Notes: generated by a model not told the origin, from the sequence alone. Shown: positions 39,936 through 49,436, counted from the first letter of the stretch. The stretch is 64,000 nucleotides of DNA from Acidimicrobiaceae bacterium (GCA_009843735.1 VYCW01000118.1:1-64000); one strand, 5' to 3'. Numbers and translations: made by a program.

Positions 39936-41206
39936 GCTCGCGAACAGTAGTCCGACGCTCGCCGGCGTCGCAGAGCTTCGGTCGCCTCGGCCTTGCCGAT
40001 CGGACCATTCCGGAAGGTCAACTCCCGCAGGAATGCGAGCGCGCGGCCCACTGCCGGGCCGGGTGGGAGGTCCAGCGCGGCCATCACCTCGTCGCCGTCG
40101 AGAGGAAGCTCAGGACGGTCGACGTTCTCGGTGCGCCGGAGTTCGGCCAGCGTCGTCGCGAAGCTGTCCAGCCCGGTCACCGGCTCGCCCAGCGCGGTGG
40201 CCACTGCCCTGCTGAAGGCAAGGGCCTCATCCACCGGCACCGGGCACCGGTACACGAGGCGGCGGACTTCCGGCGGGCTGCAGTCTGCGCCGGCCAGCTC
40301 GATGCGGGCCTCCACCAGACCGGCTGCGGCCGAGACCAGTGCCGCGGAACCTCGCAGGCCTCGCAGACCGGCCGCCGCGGTCTCAGCGGTGTGGCGAGCG
40401 AACAGCGAGGCCCAGCGAGGAGCCGGCTCCGCAGCCACCGCGGCTGCGACCCGACCGATTTCTGCGGGGTCATGGTGAGCGATGTCGGCGAGGACCCGCT
40501 CGATGAGGCCGGTGCGGGACAGGAACCCGAACCCGTCCGACGGGTCATCGAGCAGCAGCAGCTTCTCGAACTCATCGCGGATTCTCTCGACCGCCACGAT
40601 CTCCAACCGCGCTCCCATCTGCCCTACTGCATCCACGACCGCGCCGTCGGGCACAAGTCCGTGGCTGGCGATGAACCGCGCCGCCCGCAGCATGCGCAGC
40701 GGATCGTCTCCGAAGGAGATCGCAGGGTCGAGTGGTGTGCGCAGGCGGCCAGCCGCCAGATCCTGGCGCCCACCGTGAGGATCGAGAAGCCTGCCGCCGG
40801 CAGTGTCGACGGCCATCGCGTTGACCGTGAAGTCGCGACGGGCCAGGTCCTGCTCGACATCCTCGCCGAAAGTCACGACCGGCTTGCGGGAGTGCGGGTC
40901 GTAGCGCTCGGCGCGGTGAGTGGTGATCTCGAACGCCTGCCCGTCCACCACGCAGCCGATCGTGCCGAAGCGCTCCCCCTGGGTCCACACCGACGTCGCC
41001 AGGCCGTCCACGATCCGGCGCACGGCCACCGGACGGGCATCGGTGGTGCAGTCAAGGTCCGCCCCATCCAGGAAGCGCCCGGCCACGGCCTCACGCACGA
41101 CGCCGCCCACGAGGTACAGCCGGTGACCGGCCGCGGCGAACAGCTGCGCCAAGCCCGAGGAGGCCGCCAGGGCGGCCGATAGCGCGTCAGAGGCCGCTGG
41201 GCTCAT
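39932..41206 (-). CDS. cca: CCA tRNA nucleotidyltransferase / poly(A) polymerase family
   Basis: LYLVGGVVREAVAGRFLDGADLDCTTDA; RRDFTVNAMAVD; DPLRMLRAARFIASHG. Confidence 0.93.
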   Translation of the reverse strand: MSPAASDALSAALAASSGLAQLFAAAGHRLYLVGGVVREAVAGRFLDGADLDCTTDARPVAVRRIVDGLATSVWTQGERFGTIGCVVDGQAFEITTHRAERYDPHSRKPVVTFGEDVEQDLARRDFTVNAMAVDTAGGRLLDPHGGRQDLAAGRLRTPLDPAISFGDDPLRMLRAARFIASHGLVPDGAVVDAVGQMGARLEIVAVERIRDEFEKLLLLDDPSDGFGFLSRTGLIERVLADIAHHDPAEIGRVAAAVAAEPAPRWASLFARHTAETAAAGLRGLRGSAALVSAAAGLVEARIELAGADCSPPEVRRLVYRCPVPVDEALAFSRAVATALGEPVTGLDSFATTLAELRRTENVDRPELPLDGDEVMAALDLPPGPAVGRALAFLRELTFRNGPIGKAEATEALRRRRASDYCSRA

Positions 41207-42204
41207 CGGTCCCCGTCGACGGCCTCTAGACGGGCCGCAGCCTCAACGATCTCCATTCCGGGACCGGCCCCGCTGGCAGGCTCCGGGTGCAGGTCGAGGC
41301 CCAACAGCGCCCCGGTCACCGCGTAGGACGAGGCGCGGGTGGCGTCAAAGTCGTAGCCACCTTCGAGAACCGCCACCGTTCGGGGTGCCAGTGGCATGAG
41401 CCGGCGCACAAAGTCGCCGTAGTCGGATGCGGAGTAGCCGAGGCCGGTGAGGGGATCGGCCCGATGCCCGTCGTAGCCGGCGGAGATCAGCATCCAGTCG
41501 GGGACGAACCGCTCGACCGCGGGCACGATCACCTCGTCGAGGGCGGCCCGCGCCGTGTTGCCGGTGGCGCCGGGGGGCAGTGGCACGTTGACCGTGAAGC
41601 CCTCCCCGGCTCCGACGCCCCGCTCGCGGAGAGCGCCGGTGCCGGGGTACAGCGGGTACTGGTGGATGGAGGCATACAGCACATCGTCACGATCCAGGAA
41701 CACGTCCTGGGTCCCGTTCCCGTGATGGGCGTCGACGTCCACGATGGCCACCCGCTGGCCACCGGCCGCGAGCGCCGCGGCGGCCACCGCCACCGAGTTG
41801 AACAGGCAGAAGCCCATCGATACCGAAGGGGTGGCGTGGTGCCCGGGCGGGCGCACCACGCAGTAGGCCGTCGACTCGGTGCCGGCCGCCAGCTGATCCA
41901 CAGCCGAGAGCACCGCTCCCGCCGCGAGGCGGGCCGCTTCGAAGCTGGCCGGCCCCATGGCCGTGTCGGCGTCCAGGTGTCCCCCGCCTGCCGCCGCGAC
42001 GGCCGACACCCGGTCGATCATGGCCGCAGAGTGAACCAGCTCCAGCTCGTCGCGTTCGGCTGGCCTGGGTGAACTGCCCCCGGCCAGCAGCTCGGTGTCG
42101 ACATCGCCGACACCGGCCAGCGCAGCCCGCAGACGGTCGGGCCGCTCCGGGTGCCGGTATCCGGTGTCGTGGTCGAGGAAGCGTTCGTCGGTGATCACGA
42201 GCAT
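41203..42204 (-). CDS. Histone deacetylase family protein
   Basis: YRHPERPDRLRAAL; VRPPGHHATPSVSMGFCLFNSVAVAA; VDVDAHHGNGTQDVF; ISAGYDGHRADPLTGLGYSASDY; start MLVITDERF at 42204. Confidence 0.93.
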   Translation of the reverse strand: MLVITDERFLDHDTGYRHPERPDRLRAALAGVGDVDTELLAGGSSPRPAERDELELVHSAAMIDRVSAVAAAGGGHLDADTAMGPASFEAARLAAGAVLSAVDQLAAGTESTAYCVVRPPGHHATPSVSMGFCLFNSVAVAAAALAAGGQRVAIVDVDAHHGNGTQDVFLDRDDVLYASIHQYPLYPGTGALRERGVGAGEGFTVNVPLPPGATGNTARAALDEVIVPAVERFVPDWMLISAGYDGHRADPLTGLGYSASDYGDFVRRLMPLAPRTVAVLEGGYDFDATRASSYAVTGALLGLDLHPEPASGAGPGMEIVEAAARLEAVDGDR

Positions 42205-42320
42205 GGCCGGATCGTACCGCCCGCCCCCGACCCGATTCGGAGCTCGTGCCAGCGACGTATCGTTAATGGGACATGCCAGGACGACCTGTCGGCGGCCCAC
42301 GGAGCAGGCGCGCGGGCTCA

Positions 42321-42452
42321 GAGGCCGAGCCGATCGACCCGCGAATCGGCTTCATGCGGGCGAGGCCCCGGGCCCGAGCGGCCCGTGAGCGAAGCGAACA
42401 TGAGCGGGGACGGTGGCCCGAGCGGCCCGTGAGCGAAGCGAACAAGAGCGGG
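42321..42452 (+). repeat. Dispersed element: full-length copy plus second core copy (HDAC-GNAT divergent intergenic)
   Basis: gaggccgagccgatcgacccgcg...cgaggccccgggcccgagcggcccgtgagcgaagcgaacatgagcgggga then cggtggcccgagcggcccgtgagcgaagcgaacaagagcgggaa. Confidence 0.92.
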
Positions 42453-42502
42453 AATGGCACCCTTGCGGCCCGACCGGCGTGCATCGATCCGTGCGCGTTC
42501 CC

Positions 42503-43210
42503 ATGGCCCTGACCCCGTTGAGCATCGGCTCGGCCCGATTCCGTGTCGGTGCCTGGCAGGGTGCCGCCGACGTGGCCTATCTCGCGGTCGCATCGGCGGC
42601 CGCGACTATGGCGCCCTGGGTGCTGGCCGCGTTGCGGGACCGGCTCCGCGAGCAGGGGTACCGCGGCGTCGTCACCGCTGCGGTGGCCCCCCGTGAGCGT
42701 GATGTCCTGATCGGCGACGGCTTCGGGATCCGCTCCGAGCTCGCCACCCTCAGCCGAGATCTCGAGGCCGAGGTGCCCAGGCTCGCCGACCCGCGGGGTC
42801 GCACTCGCCGGGGACGGTGGCGCGACCTCGACATCGTGCTGCAGGTGGACGCGGCCGCCTTCTCACCGTTCTGGCGGCTCGACGCGGACGGCATCCACGA
42901 AGCCCGCACGGCCACACCGTCCAGCCGCTGGCGAGTCAACCGCGGCACCGAGATCCAGGCCTACAGCATCACGGGGCGGGCCAGATCCCAGGGTTACGTC
43001 CAGCGGCTGGCAGTGGCGGCCCGCAGCCAGGGCCGGGGATTGGGCACCCTGCTCGTGCTGGACGCACTGATGTGGTTGAAGCAAGGGGGGGCCCGGACTG
43101 CTCTGGTGAACACGCAGCCCGACAATGATCGGGCGCTGGACCTCTACCGGCGTTTCGGGTTCCGCATGGCGCCCGACCGGCTCGCGGTCCTGTACCGCGA
43201 CCTCCGATGA
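42503..43210 (+). CDS. GNAT family N-acetyltransferase
   Basis: C-terminal YVQRLAVAARSQGRGLGTLLVLDALMWLKQGGARTALVNTQPDNDRALDLYRRFGFRMAP; start refined to MALTPLS, since the upstream part of the ORF is repeat-derived. Confidence 0.85.
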   Translation: MALTPLSIGSARFRVGAWQGAADVAYLAVASAAATMAPWVLAALRDRLREQGYRGVVTAAVAPRERDVLIGDGFGIRSELATLSRDLEAEVPRLADPRGRTRRGRWRDLDIVLQVDAAAFSPFWRLDADGIHEARTATPSSRWRVNRGTEIQAYSITGRARSQGYVQRLAVAARSQGRGLGTLLVLDALMWLKQGGARTALVNTQPDNDRALDLYRRFGFRMAPDRLAVLYRDLR

Positions 43211-45333
43211 CAAGAGGCCGAGCCTCCCGCCGTTGGCTCGCGCTCGCGGCCCCGGCCCTTCTCCTCGCAGCGTCCTTGTTGGTTGCTTACGCCCCCGAGG
43301 CAGGTGCCAAGGAGGTCGACGAGGATCGGTCCTCCCTGTCCGTTGTGGACACCTTCGGCGTGGATCTGATCAGCCAGACCGCAGCAACAGCCTCATCACC
43401 GGCTGTCATCCGTCTTCGAATCGCGGCCGAGCTGTCAACCGCGGATCTGAGAGCCCGCCTGTATGAACCGGTGACGACCAGAGCCGAGTTCCTGGCGGCG
43501 AAGAATGGACCGCCGACGCCACTGATCACGGAATGGATCGTCGAGGATGCCCGCATCGTCTCCGCCGACGAGCAAGGTGTCGTCTTGTCGGTGCCCATCC
43601 AGCCACCCGGAGCGGATCTGGAGAGCTCAGCCTTCGACGACCCGCGGCCGTTTCCGCTGCACTTGGAGCTGGTCGATGCCGCTGGTGCCCCCGTGCGAGG
43701 CTTGGCCACGTTCCTGACCCCGGGCGCAAGTGCCGGGGTTGCCGACTCCGGGCGTCTGCTGACGGTTGCCGTGGTCCTCGATCTGCGTCTGCCGCCGTCG
43801 CACCTGGTCGACGGTGGTGCGAGTGTGGATGCGGTTTCGCTCAATCGTTTGCTCGGACTGGCCGAGGTCCTCACTGAACACAGGACCGTGCCGCTCTCCG
43901 TCGTGATCAGTCCCGAGACCCTCGATGCCCTGGCCCTCATCGGTGACGACGCCAGCGTGGAGATGCTGCGCACCGCGCTGCGCGACAGGCAACTGCTCAC
44001 CTCTACGTGGACGAGTCTCAACCTGTTCGATTGGACGTGGGCCGTCCGGGCCGACGTCATACTCGATGGGCTGCGCAGAAGTAAGGAGGCGCTGCGCTGG
44101 ACCGGTCTGGAAGCCAGCACGGTCATGCACATCGAATACCCGCTGACGGTTCGGGCAATCAGGGCCGTCACCGAGCCGACGACCGGAGTGAACGCCTTCG
44201 TGGCCGATACCGTCCCCAACGACGACGGTCCCTTTCCGCCGGTGACGTTGATGGCTGATACATCCGGCGGGAGTCATCTGCTGGCCCAAGTCGACCCGAT
44301 TCTCGCCGAAATGGTGCAGCACCGCGACACGGAACTCGGTATTCGATGGGCGCACGCCGAACTTCTCCGGATTGCCGCCGCGGGCACACCGAGCGCAGTC
44401 CTGCTGCCGGTGTCGGCCCATGGCGCGCAAAGGCCGGACTGGGAGGACTTCTCCACCGGCACCTTCCCCGCCGCAGTCATTGAGCCGTCCGAGCTAGGGG
44501 TGCTGCTCGACATCATCGCCAGCGACCCGGCTCTACGGCCCGCCACCGTGGACGACGTGCTGGCCCAGGAGCCACCGGTGGGCGCGGTCATCGTCGCGCC
44601 GACCGGCGAGCGGCTCTCCGACCCGCGCGACTTCGGCCTGTATCTCGACCGGCGAACCCAGGTGGAGCAACGGCTCGAGGCCTACGAATCGTTCCTGGGG
44701 GACGATCCGTTCCTAGTCGCCCCCCTGCGGACGCTGCTCGCAGTCAGCGCCAGCAGGCTCTTGACGACCGGGGAGCGAACCGAGTTCCTCGACGCCGTCG
44801 ACCAGCAGGTGGCCCAGGGCACCACCGGGGTGGAGTTCCTGCCCCGGGGCCCGATCACTGTCACCGGACGCCGCGCCGACCTGCCGGTGACACTGGTGAA
44901 CAGCCGGCCCGCGGAGGTGACCGTCGCCCTGGAACTGACGTCCGACACGATCAGCTTCACCCGCGGGGAGATCTCCGTCCACACGCTGGAACCGGGGCGC
45001 AACGATCTTCTGGTGCCGATCGAGGCGGCTGCATCCGGTCGCGCTTCAGTCCTGGTGACCGTGACGACCCCGGACGAAGCGGGCGCCATCACCCTCGCCA
45101 CCGGCACCTTCAACGTGCGATTCGCCGACGCCGAAGGGATCGGTCTGATGATCCTCGTGGTGGCCGCGGCCGCGCTGGCGGCATGGTGGCTGCAGACCCT
45201 GCGCAAGCGTTCTCGCGATAACGACAGCGACGGTGCTACGGTCGCAGCACCCGGTCCGGTCAGCGGCAGCGTCGAGACGAGCAGCGATACGGGCACCCCT
45301 CCAAACCGCCGATCACAAGAGGACATGACATGA
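43207..45333 (+). CDS. DUF6049-like large secreted/membrane-anchored protein
   Basis: Signal peptide LALAAPALLLAASLLVAYA; C-terminal TM LMILVVAAAALAAWWLQTLRKRSR; position between cca/GNAT and the sigma operon matches actinobacterial DUF6049. Confidence 0.7.
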   Translation: MTRGRASRRWLALAAPALLLAASLLVAYAPEAGAKEVDEDRSSLSVVDTFGVDLISQTAATASSPAVIRLRIAAELSTADLRARLYEPVTTRAEFLAAKNGPPTPLITEWIVEDARIVSADEQGVVLSVPIQPPGADLESSAFDDPRPFPLHLELVDAAGAPVRGLATFLTPGASAGVADSGRLLTVAVVLDLRLPPSHLVDGGASVDAVSLNRLLGLAEVLTEHRTVPLSVVISPETLDALALIGDDASVEMLRTALRDRQLLTSTWTSLNLFDWTWAVRADVILDGLRRSKEALRWTGLEASTVMHIEYPLTVRAIRAVTEPTTGVNAFVADTVPNDDGPFPPVTLMADTSGGSHLLAQVDPILAEMVQHRDTELGIRWAHAELLRIAAAGTPSAVLLPVSAHGAQRPDWEDFSTGTFPAAVIEPSELGVLLDIIASDPALRPATVDDVLAQEPPVGAVIVAPTGERLSDPRDFGLYLDRRTQVEQRLEAYESFLGDDPFLVAPLRTLLAVSASRLLTTGERTEFLDAVDQQVAQGTTGVEFLPRGPITVTGRRADLPVTLVNSRPAEVTVALELTSDTISFTRGEISVHTLEPGRNDLLVPIEAAASGRASVLVTVTTPDEAGAITLATGTFNVRFADAEGIGLMILVVAAAALAAWWLQTLRKRSRDNDSDGATVAAPGPVSGSVETSSDTGTPPNRRSQEDMT

Positions 45334-46178
45334 CCGCTGGCATTGTCACCGACAGCTCATGCGATCTGGGCGACGACGAGCTCGAAGGGCTCGACGTCGA
45401 GATCGTCCCGCTGTTCATCCGCTTCGGCACCGACGAGTTCGTGGACCGCGAGCAGATCAATGTCGAGGACTTCTACCGGCGGATGGCCACCGTCGATGAG
45501 CTGCCGCAGACGGCGGCCCCGCCGCCAGGGCGCTTCGAGCAGGCCTTCACCCGCTTCCTGGACGCCGGTTGCGAAGCGGTGCTGTGCATCAACCTGTCGT
45601 CGGCGATCTCGGCCACGATGCAGTCGGCGGTGCAGGCCGCCGACTCGGTCCGCTCCCAGCGCAGCGACGCCGACATCAGGGTGCTGGACAGCAAGTCGGT
45701 CACCGCCGGGCTGGGCACGCTGGTGCTTCAGGCCGCCCGCATGGCGACCGCCGGGGACAACGCCGACACCATCGAGGCGTTCGTGGCCGACGCGTCGGAC
45801 CGCACCCATGTGTTCGGCACGCTCGACACGCTCGAGAACCTCCGCAAGGGCGGGCGCATAGGCGGCGCGCAGGCCATGCTCGGCTCGATGCTGTCGATCA
45901 AGCCCATCGTCGACATCTCCAGCGGGGAGGTCGAGGAAGCAGCCAAGCAGCGCACCCGCCGTAAGGCTCTGGGCTGGCTCCGCGACACGTTGAGCGCCGC
46001 CGAGCCGGTGGAGTGCCTCACGGTCATGCACGGAGAGGCCGCCGATGTGGGCGACTTCTGCGACATGCTGGCCGCGGTCCACAGCGGCGACATCCGGGTG
46101 TGCAAGGTCGGGCCGGTAGTGGGCACCCACGCCGGCCAGGGCGTGCTGGGCATGGCCTACCAGGTCCCAGCCACCTGA
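45330..46178 (+). CDS. DegV family protein
   Basis: GIVTDSSCDLGDDELEGLDVEIVPLFIRFG; INLSSAISATMQSAVQAAD; VLDSKSVTAGLGTLVLQAA; TLENLRKGGRIGGAQAMLGSMLSIKPIV. Confidence 0.93.
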   Translation: MTAGIVTDSSCDLGDDELEGLDVEIVPLFIRFGTDEFVDREQINVEDFYRRMATVDELPQTAAPPPGRFEQAFTRFLDAGCEAVLCINLSSAISATMQSAVQAADSVRSQRSDADIRVLDSKSVTAGLGTLVLQAARMATAGDNADTIEAFVADASDRTHVFGTLDTLENLRKGGRIGGAQAMLGSMLSIKPIVDISSGEVEEAAKQRTRRKALGWLRDTLSAAEPVECLTVMHGEAADVGDFCDMLAAVHSGDIRVCKVGPVVGTHAGQGVLGMAYQVPAT

Positions 46179-46206
46179 GCTACAAGGCGGGCCGCAAGGC
46201 ACGGGG

Positions 46207-46812
46207 ATTCTGAAGATTCGTAACGACCTCGATGACGCCAGACTGACGAAGGCGGCACAGGCCGGAGACCGAAGTGCGCTCGAAACGCTGCTGCGGCGCC
46301 ATCAACCCCAGATCCACGCCATCTGCAGGCGCCTCGCGGGCAACGATGCCGACGGGCAGGACGCCACCCAGGAAGCGCTCATCGCCATCGTCAGGGGACT
46401 CCCCCGCTTCCATGGGAAGGCCAGGTTCTCGACCTGGGCCTACCGGGTAGCCACCAACGCGGCCCTGGACGAGCTACGCCGGCGGAGTCGACGGCCGGTT
46501 CCGGCGGGCGACGAAACCGACGACCGCCTGGCCGCGGCGGCCACGGGCGACGACCCGGCCTCGGTGGCCGTGCGTCTCGACCTCGACGCGGCCCTGGCCC
46601 AGCTGCCCGAGGAGTTCCGGGCGCCGGTCGTGCTCCGGGATGTGGCCGGCTGCGACTACGCCGAGATCGGGCAGATCCTGCGGATACCGCCCGGCACGGT
46701 GAGGTCGCGGATCGCGCGGGGCCGGGCCCGGCTGGCCGAGACGATGAGCGCCAACGGCGGGAACCACCACGACACCCGGCAACGTCGTAACGACGAGGCA
46801 AGCAGACCATGA
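46207..46812 (+). CDS. ECF RNA polymerase sigma factor (SigM-like position), apparent non-canonical start
   Basis: Translated by hand: ...RNDLDDARLTKAAQAGDRSALETLLRRHQPQIHAICRRLAGNDADGQDATQEALIAIVRGLPRFHGKARFSTWAYRVATNAALDELRRRSRR...LPEEFRAPVVLRDVAGCDYAEIGQILRIPPGTVRSRIARGRARLAE; frame open from the stop at 46117 with no ATG/GTG/TTG before region 2; candidates ATT 46207, CTG 46210, ATT 46216. Confidence 0.88.
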   Translation: MLKIRNDLDDARLTKAAQAGDRSALETLLRRHQPQIHAICRRLAGNDADGQDATQEALIAIVRGLPRFHGKARFSTWAYRVATNAALDELRRRSRRPVPAGDETDDRLAAAATGDDPASVAVRLDLDAALAQLPEEFRAPVVLRDVAGCDYAEIGQILRIPPGTVRSRIARGRARLAETMSANGGNHHDTRQRRNDEASRP

Positions 46813-47876
46813 GTGACGAACAGCTCCACCAAGACGAACTCGTCTCGGCCTACCTCGACGGTGAGGCGACCCCGGCCGAGATCGCCGAGATCGAGGCGAG
46901 CGACTCTCTGCTGGCCCGGGTCGAGGAGCTCCGGGCCGTCCGCGAGGCGGTGGCCGAGCCGGTCACGCCACTGCCGGCGGACCGGCAGGCCGATCTGATC
47001 GGTGCGGCCCTCGGTGTGGCCGACGCGGAGGAGGCCGCCCGGGTCGAGGCCAGGGTCGTGCCCCTACGGCGCCCCCAGCGGCTGCTGCTGGCAGCGGCGG
47101 CGGCGGTAGTCGTGCTCGCGGCCGTCGTCGGGACCGGCCTGCTAGCCGGCGGGAGCGGCGACGACTCCGAGGAATTCGCCTCAGTGGCATCCTCGGCGGA
47201 CGACGCAGCCCCCGCCGAGATGGCGGACGCGGAGCCGATGGCCGAAGAGGCACCCGCGGCCGAAGAGGAGCCCATGCCCGAGATGGACATGGAGGCCGCT
47301 GACGAGGCGATGGCCGGGATGGACATGGCCGCGGCCTCCGAGACGTTGGCTGAAGAGGCCGCCATGGCCGCAGCACAGCAGGCTGCCGAAGAGGCAATGG
47401 CTGCTGCAGAGACGGCCGCAGAGGCCGCAATGGCCGCCGCGGAGGAGGCCGCCGCCCCCACGACCACCGAGGCCGCTACCTCGACCACCGATGCCCGGCG
47501 AGCGGACGAGGAGCCGCGGCTCTCCGATCCGGCCGCTGACGAGGCCGGCCCCGGCACCGACGCCCAACTCGCGCCGGTGGCGGATCTGGGCACGCTGGAG
47601 ACCCTCGAGGAACTGTTCGAGAGCATCGGGGCGAGCTGGTCCGCCGCGCTGGAGGATGGGGCGGTGGCCGACCCCGGCGCCTGCTCCTCCGCCGTGAACG
47701 AGCGCGCTCTCGAATTGAGCGCCGAGACGCTCCACTCCTTCGTCGCCAGTGTCGGCGTCGAGGATCCGGTTGCCGTCGACGGCCGGTTCGCTCGGCGCGG
47801 CGACGGCACTTCGTTCATCGCCTACGCATCTCCCCCCGACTGCGAGGTCGGGGTCCACGAGATGCCCGGTTCCTGA
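46809..47876 (+). CDS. Transmembrane anti-sigma factor with Met/Ala/Glu-rich extracytoplasmic segment
   Basis: ATGA overlap with sigma gene; zf-HC2-like N-terminal (DELVSAYLDGEATPAEIAEIE), TM LLLAAAAAVVVLAAVVGTGLLAG, then low-complexity MPEMDMEAADEAMAGMDMAAAS... and a distal conserved-looking domain. Confidence 0.8.
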   Translation: MSDEQLHQDELVSAYLDGEATPAEIAEIEASDSLLARVEELRAVREAVAEPVTPLPADRQADLIGAALGVADAEEAARVEARVVPLRRPQRLLLAAAAAVVVLAAVVGTGLLAGGSGDDSEEFASVASSADDAAPAEMADAEPMAEEAPAAEEEPMPEMDMEAADEAMAGMDMAAASETLAEEAAMAAAQQAAEEAMAAAETAAEAAMAAAEEAAAPTTTEAATSTTDARRADEEPRLSDPAADEAGPGTDAQLAPVADLGTLETLEELFESIGASWSAALEDGAVADPGACSSAVNERALELSAETLHSFVASVGVEDPVAVDGRFARRGDGTSFIAYASPPDCEVGVHEMPGS

Positions 47877-47935
47877 CGCCACCCGGTGGCGTGCCTCGAA
47901 GGGCCCGAACGGGTCGCCGGTAGGCTGCCACCCCT

Positions 47936-48367
47936 ATGGCCGATCGTGAGACCGGTAACCGCGAGCGGCCGCCGCTGAGCGTGGGATCCGACGACTGGCC
48001 GGCCACTCTCGCCGGCAAGATCGTCGAGATCGTCGACGCGGTTCGCGTCCAGACCACCGACCGGGTCGTGCTCGTGCTTCGCGCCGTGGTCTATTGCCTG
48101 GTCGCGGCGGTCGCGGCCATAGCCGTTGTCGTCCTGGTCACGATCGCGGCCATAAGGGTGGCCGACGCGTACCTGCCCATAGGAGACGGGGTCGGTTCGG
48201 CCACCTGGGCTGCCCACGGGTTCATCGGGTTGCTGGTGTCGATCATCGGCCTGGGTTTCTGGCGAGCCCGGGCAGGTTCAGCCAAGCCGCTGTACGCGGC
48301 CCTGATCCTGGACGCGGCCATCGTGGTGGCCGTTGTCTTCTACGGTGTGATCGTCGCGGTCGCTTGA
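47936..48367 (+). CDS. Small membrane protein of unknown function (three TM-like segments)
   Basis: 143 aa; LRAVVYCLVAAVAAIAVVVLVTIAAI, AHGFIGLLVSIIGLGFW, ALILDAAIVVAVVFYGVIVAV. Confidence 0.65.
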   Translation: MADRETGNRERPPLSVGSDDWPATLAGKIVEIVDAVRVQTTDRVVLVLRAVVYCLVAAVAAIAVVVLVTIAAIRVADAYLPIGDGVGSATWAAHGFIGLLVSIIGLGFWRARAGSAKPLYAALILDAAIVVAVVFYGVIVAVA

Positions 48368-48389
48368 ACAAGGAAGGGCCCTGACTGAG

Positions 48390-49376
48390 ATGAGCCTCGA
48401 CGGCCGCGCCGACCACCCGGTGGAAGTAGCCATAATCGGCTCCGGCCCGGCCGGGCTGACTGCGGCCATTTACGCGGCCCGGGCCAATCTGGAGCCCGTG
48501 GTGCTCGAAGGTGAACCGAGCTCGACCAGCGACCAGCCGGGCGGCCAGCTCATGCTCACCACCGACGTGGAGAACTATCCCGGCTTCCCCGAGGGCGTCA
48601 TGGGCCCGGAGTTGATGCAGCGATTCCGGGAGCAGGCCATTCGATTCGGCGCTCAGATCCACACCGTGAAGGCTTCCCGGGTGGACTTCTCGTCCCAGCC
48701 TTACGGCATCTGGACCGACGACCCCGACACATCCGAGCCGACCCTGCGAGCCTGGACGGTGATCGTGTCCACCGGAGCCCAGTCTCTCATGCTGGGCCTC
48801 GACCGGGAGATCGAGCTGGTGGGCCACGGCCTGTCCACCTGCGCCACTTGCGACGGCTTCTTCTTCCGCGACCAGCACATCGCGGTGGTCGGCGGGGGCG
48901 ACTCCGCAATGGAGGAGTCGACCTTCCTGACCCGGTTCGCCTCCAAGGTCACCATCATCCACCGTCGTGACGCCTTGAGGGCCTCGAAGATCATGCAGCA
49001 GCGGGCCTTCGAGAACGAGCGGATCGAGTTCATGTGGAACACCGTCGTGGAGGAATACCTGGGCGACCACGCGCTGAGCGGTCTGCGCGTCCGTGACACC
49101 GTCACGGACGAGACATCGACCCTGGACGTGACCGGCTGCTTCATCGCCATCGGTCATTCGCCCAATACGGACCTCTTCGCGGGCCAGCTGGAGATGAAGG
49201 ACAACGGCTACCTCATCACCGCGCCGAACTCCACCAAGACCGCCGTCGAGGGTGTCTTTGCCTGCGGAGACGTGCAGGACGACTACTACCGCCAGGCAGT
49301 GACCGCCGCCGGCACAGGATGCATGGCGGCCATTGAAGCCGAGCGGTATCTGGAGAGTCGCTCACAGGTAGGGTGA
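48390..49376 (+). CDS. trxB: Thioredoxin-disulfide reductase
   Basis: VAIIGSGPAGLTAAIYAARANLEPVV; STCATCDGFFFR active site; VVGGGDSAMEE. Confidence 0.96.
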   Translation: MSLDGRADHPVEVAIIGSGPAGLTAAIYAARANLEPVVLEGEPSSTSDQPGGQLMLTTDVENYPGFPEGVMGPELMQRFREQAIRFGAQIHTVKASRVDFSSQPYGIWTDDPDTSEPTLRAWTVIVSTGAQSLMLGLDREIELVGHGLSTCATCDGFFFRDQHIAVVGGGDSAMEESTFLTRFASKVTIIHRRDALRASKIMQQRAFENERIEFMWNTVVEEYLGDHALSGLRVRDTVTDETSTLDVTGCFIAIGHSPNTDLFAGQLEMKDNGYLITAPNSTKTAVEGVFACGDVQDDYYRQAVTAAGTGCMAAIEAERYLESRSQVG

Positions 49377-49436
49377 CCGCGAAGCACCGCGCCGGGCGAC
49401 GCCGCGCTCCGGTAGACCGACAAAAGGACATCTTCA

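Noticed and set aside
46850-47818. 322-aa minus-strand Ser/Ala-rich ORF opposite the anti-sigma gene
   Set aside because: Shadow ORF of low-complexity sequence.
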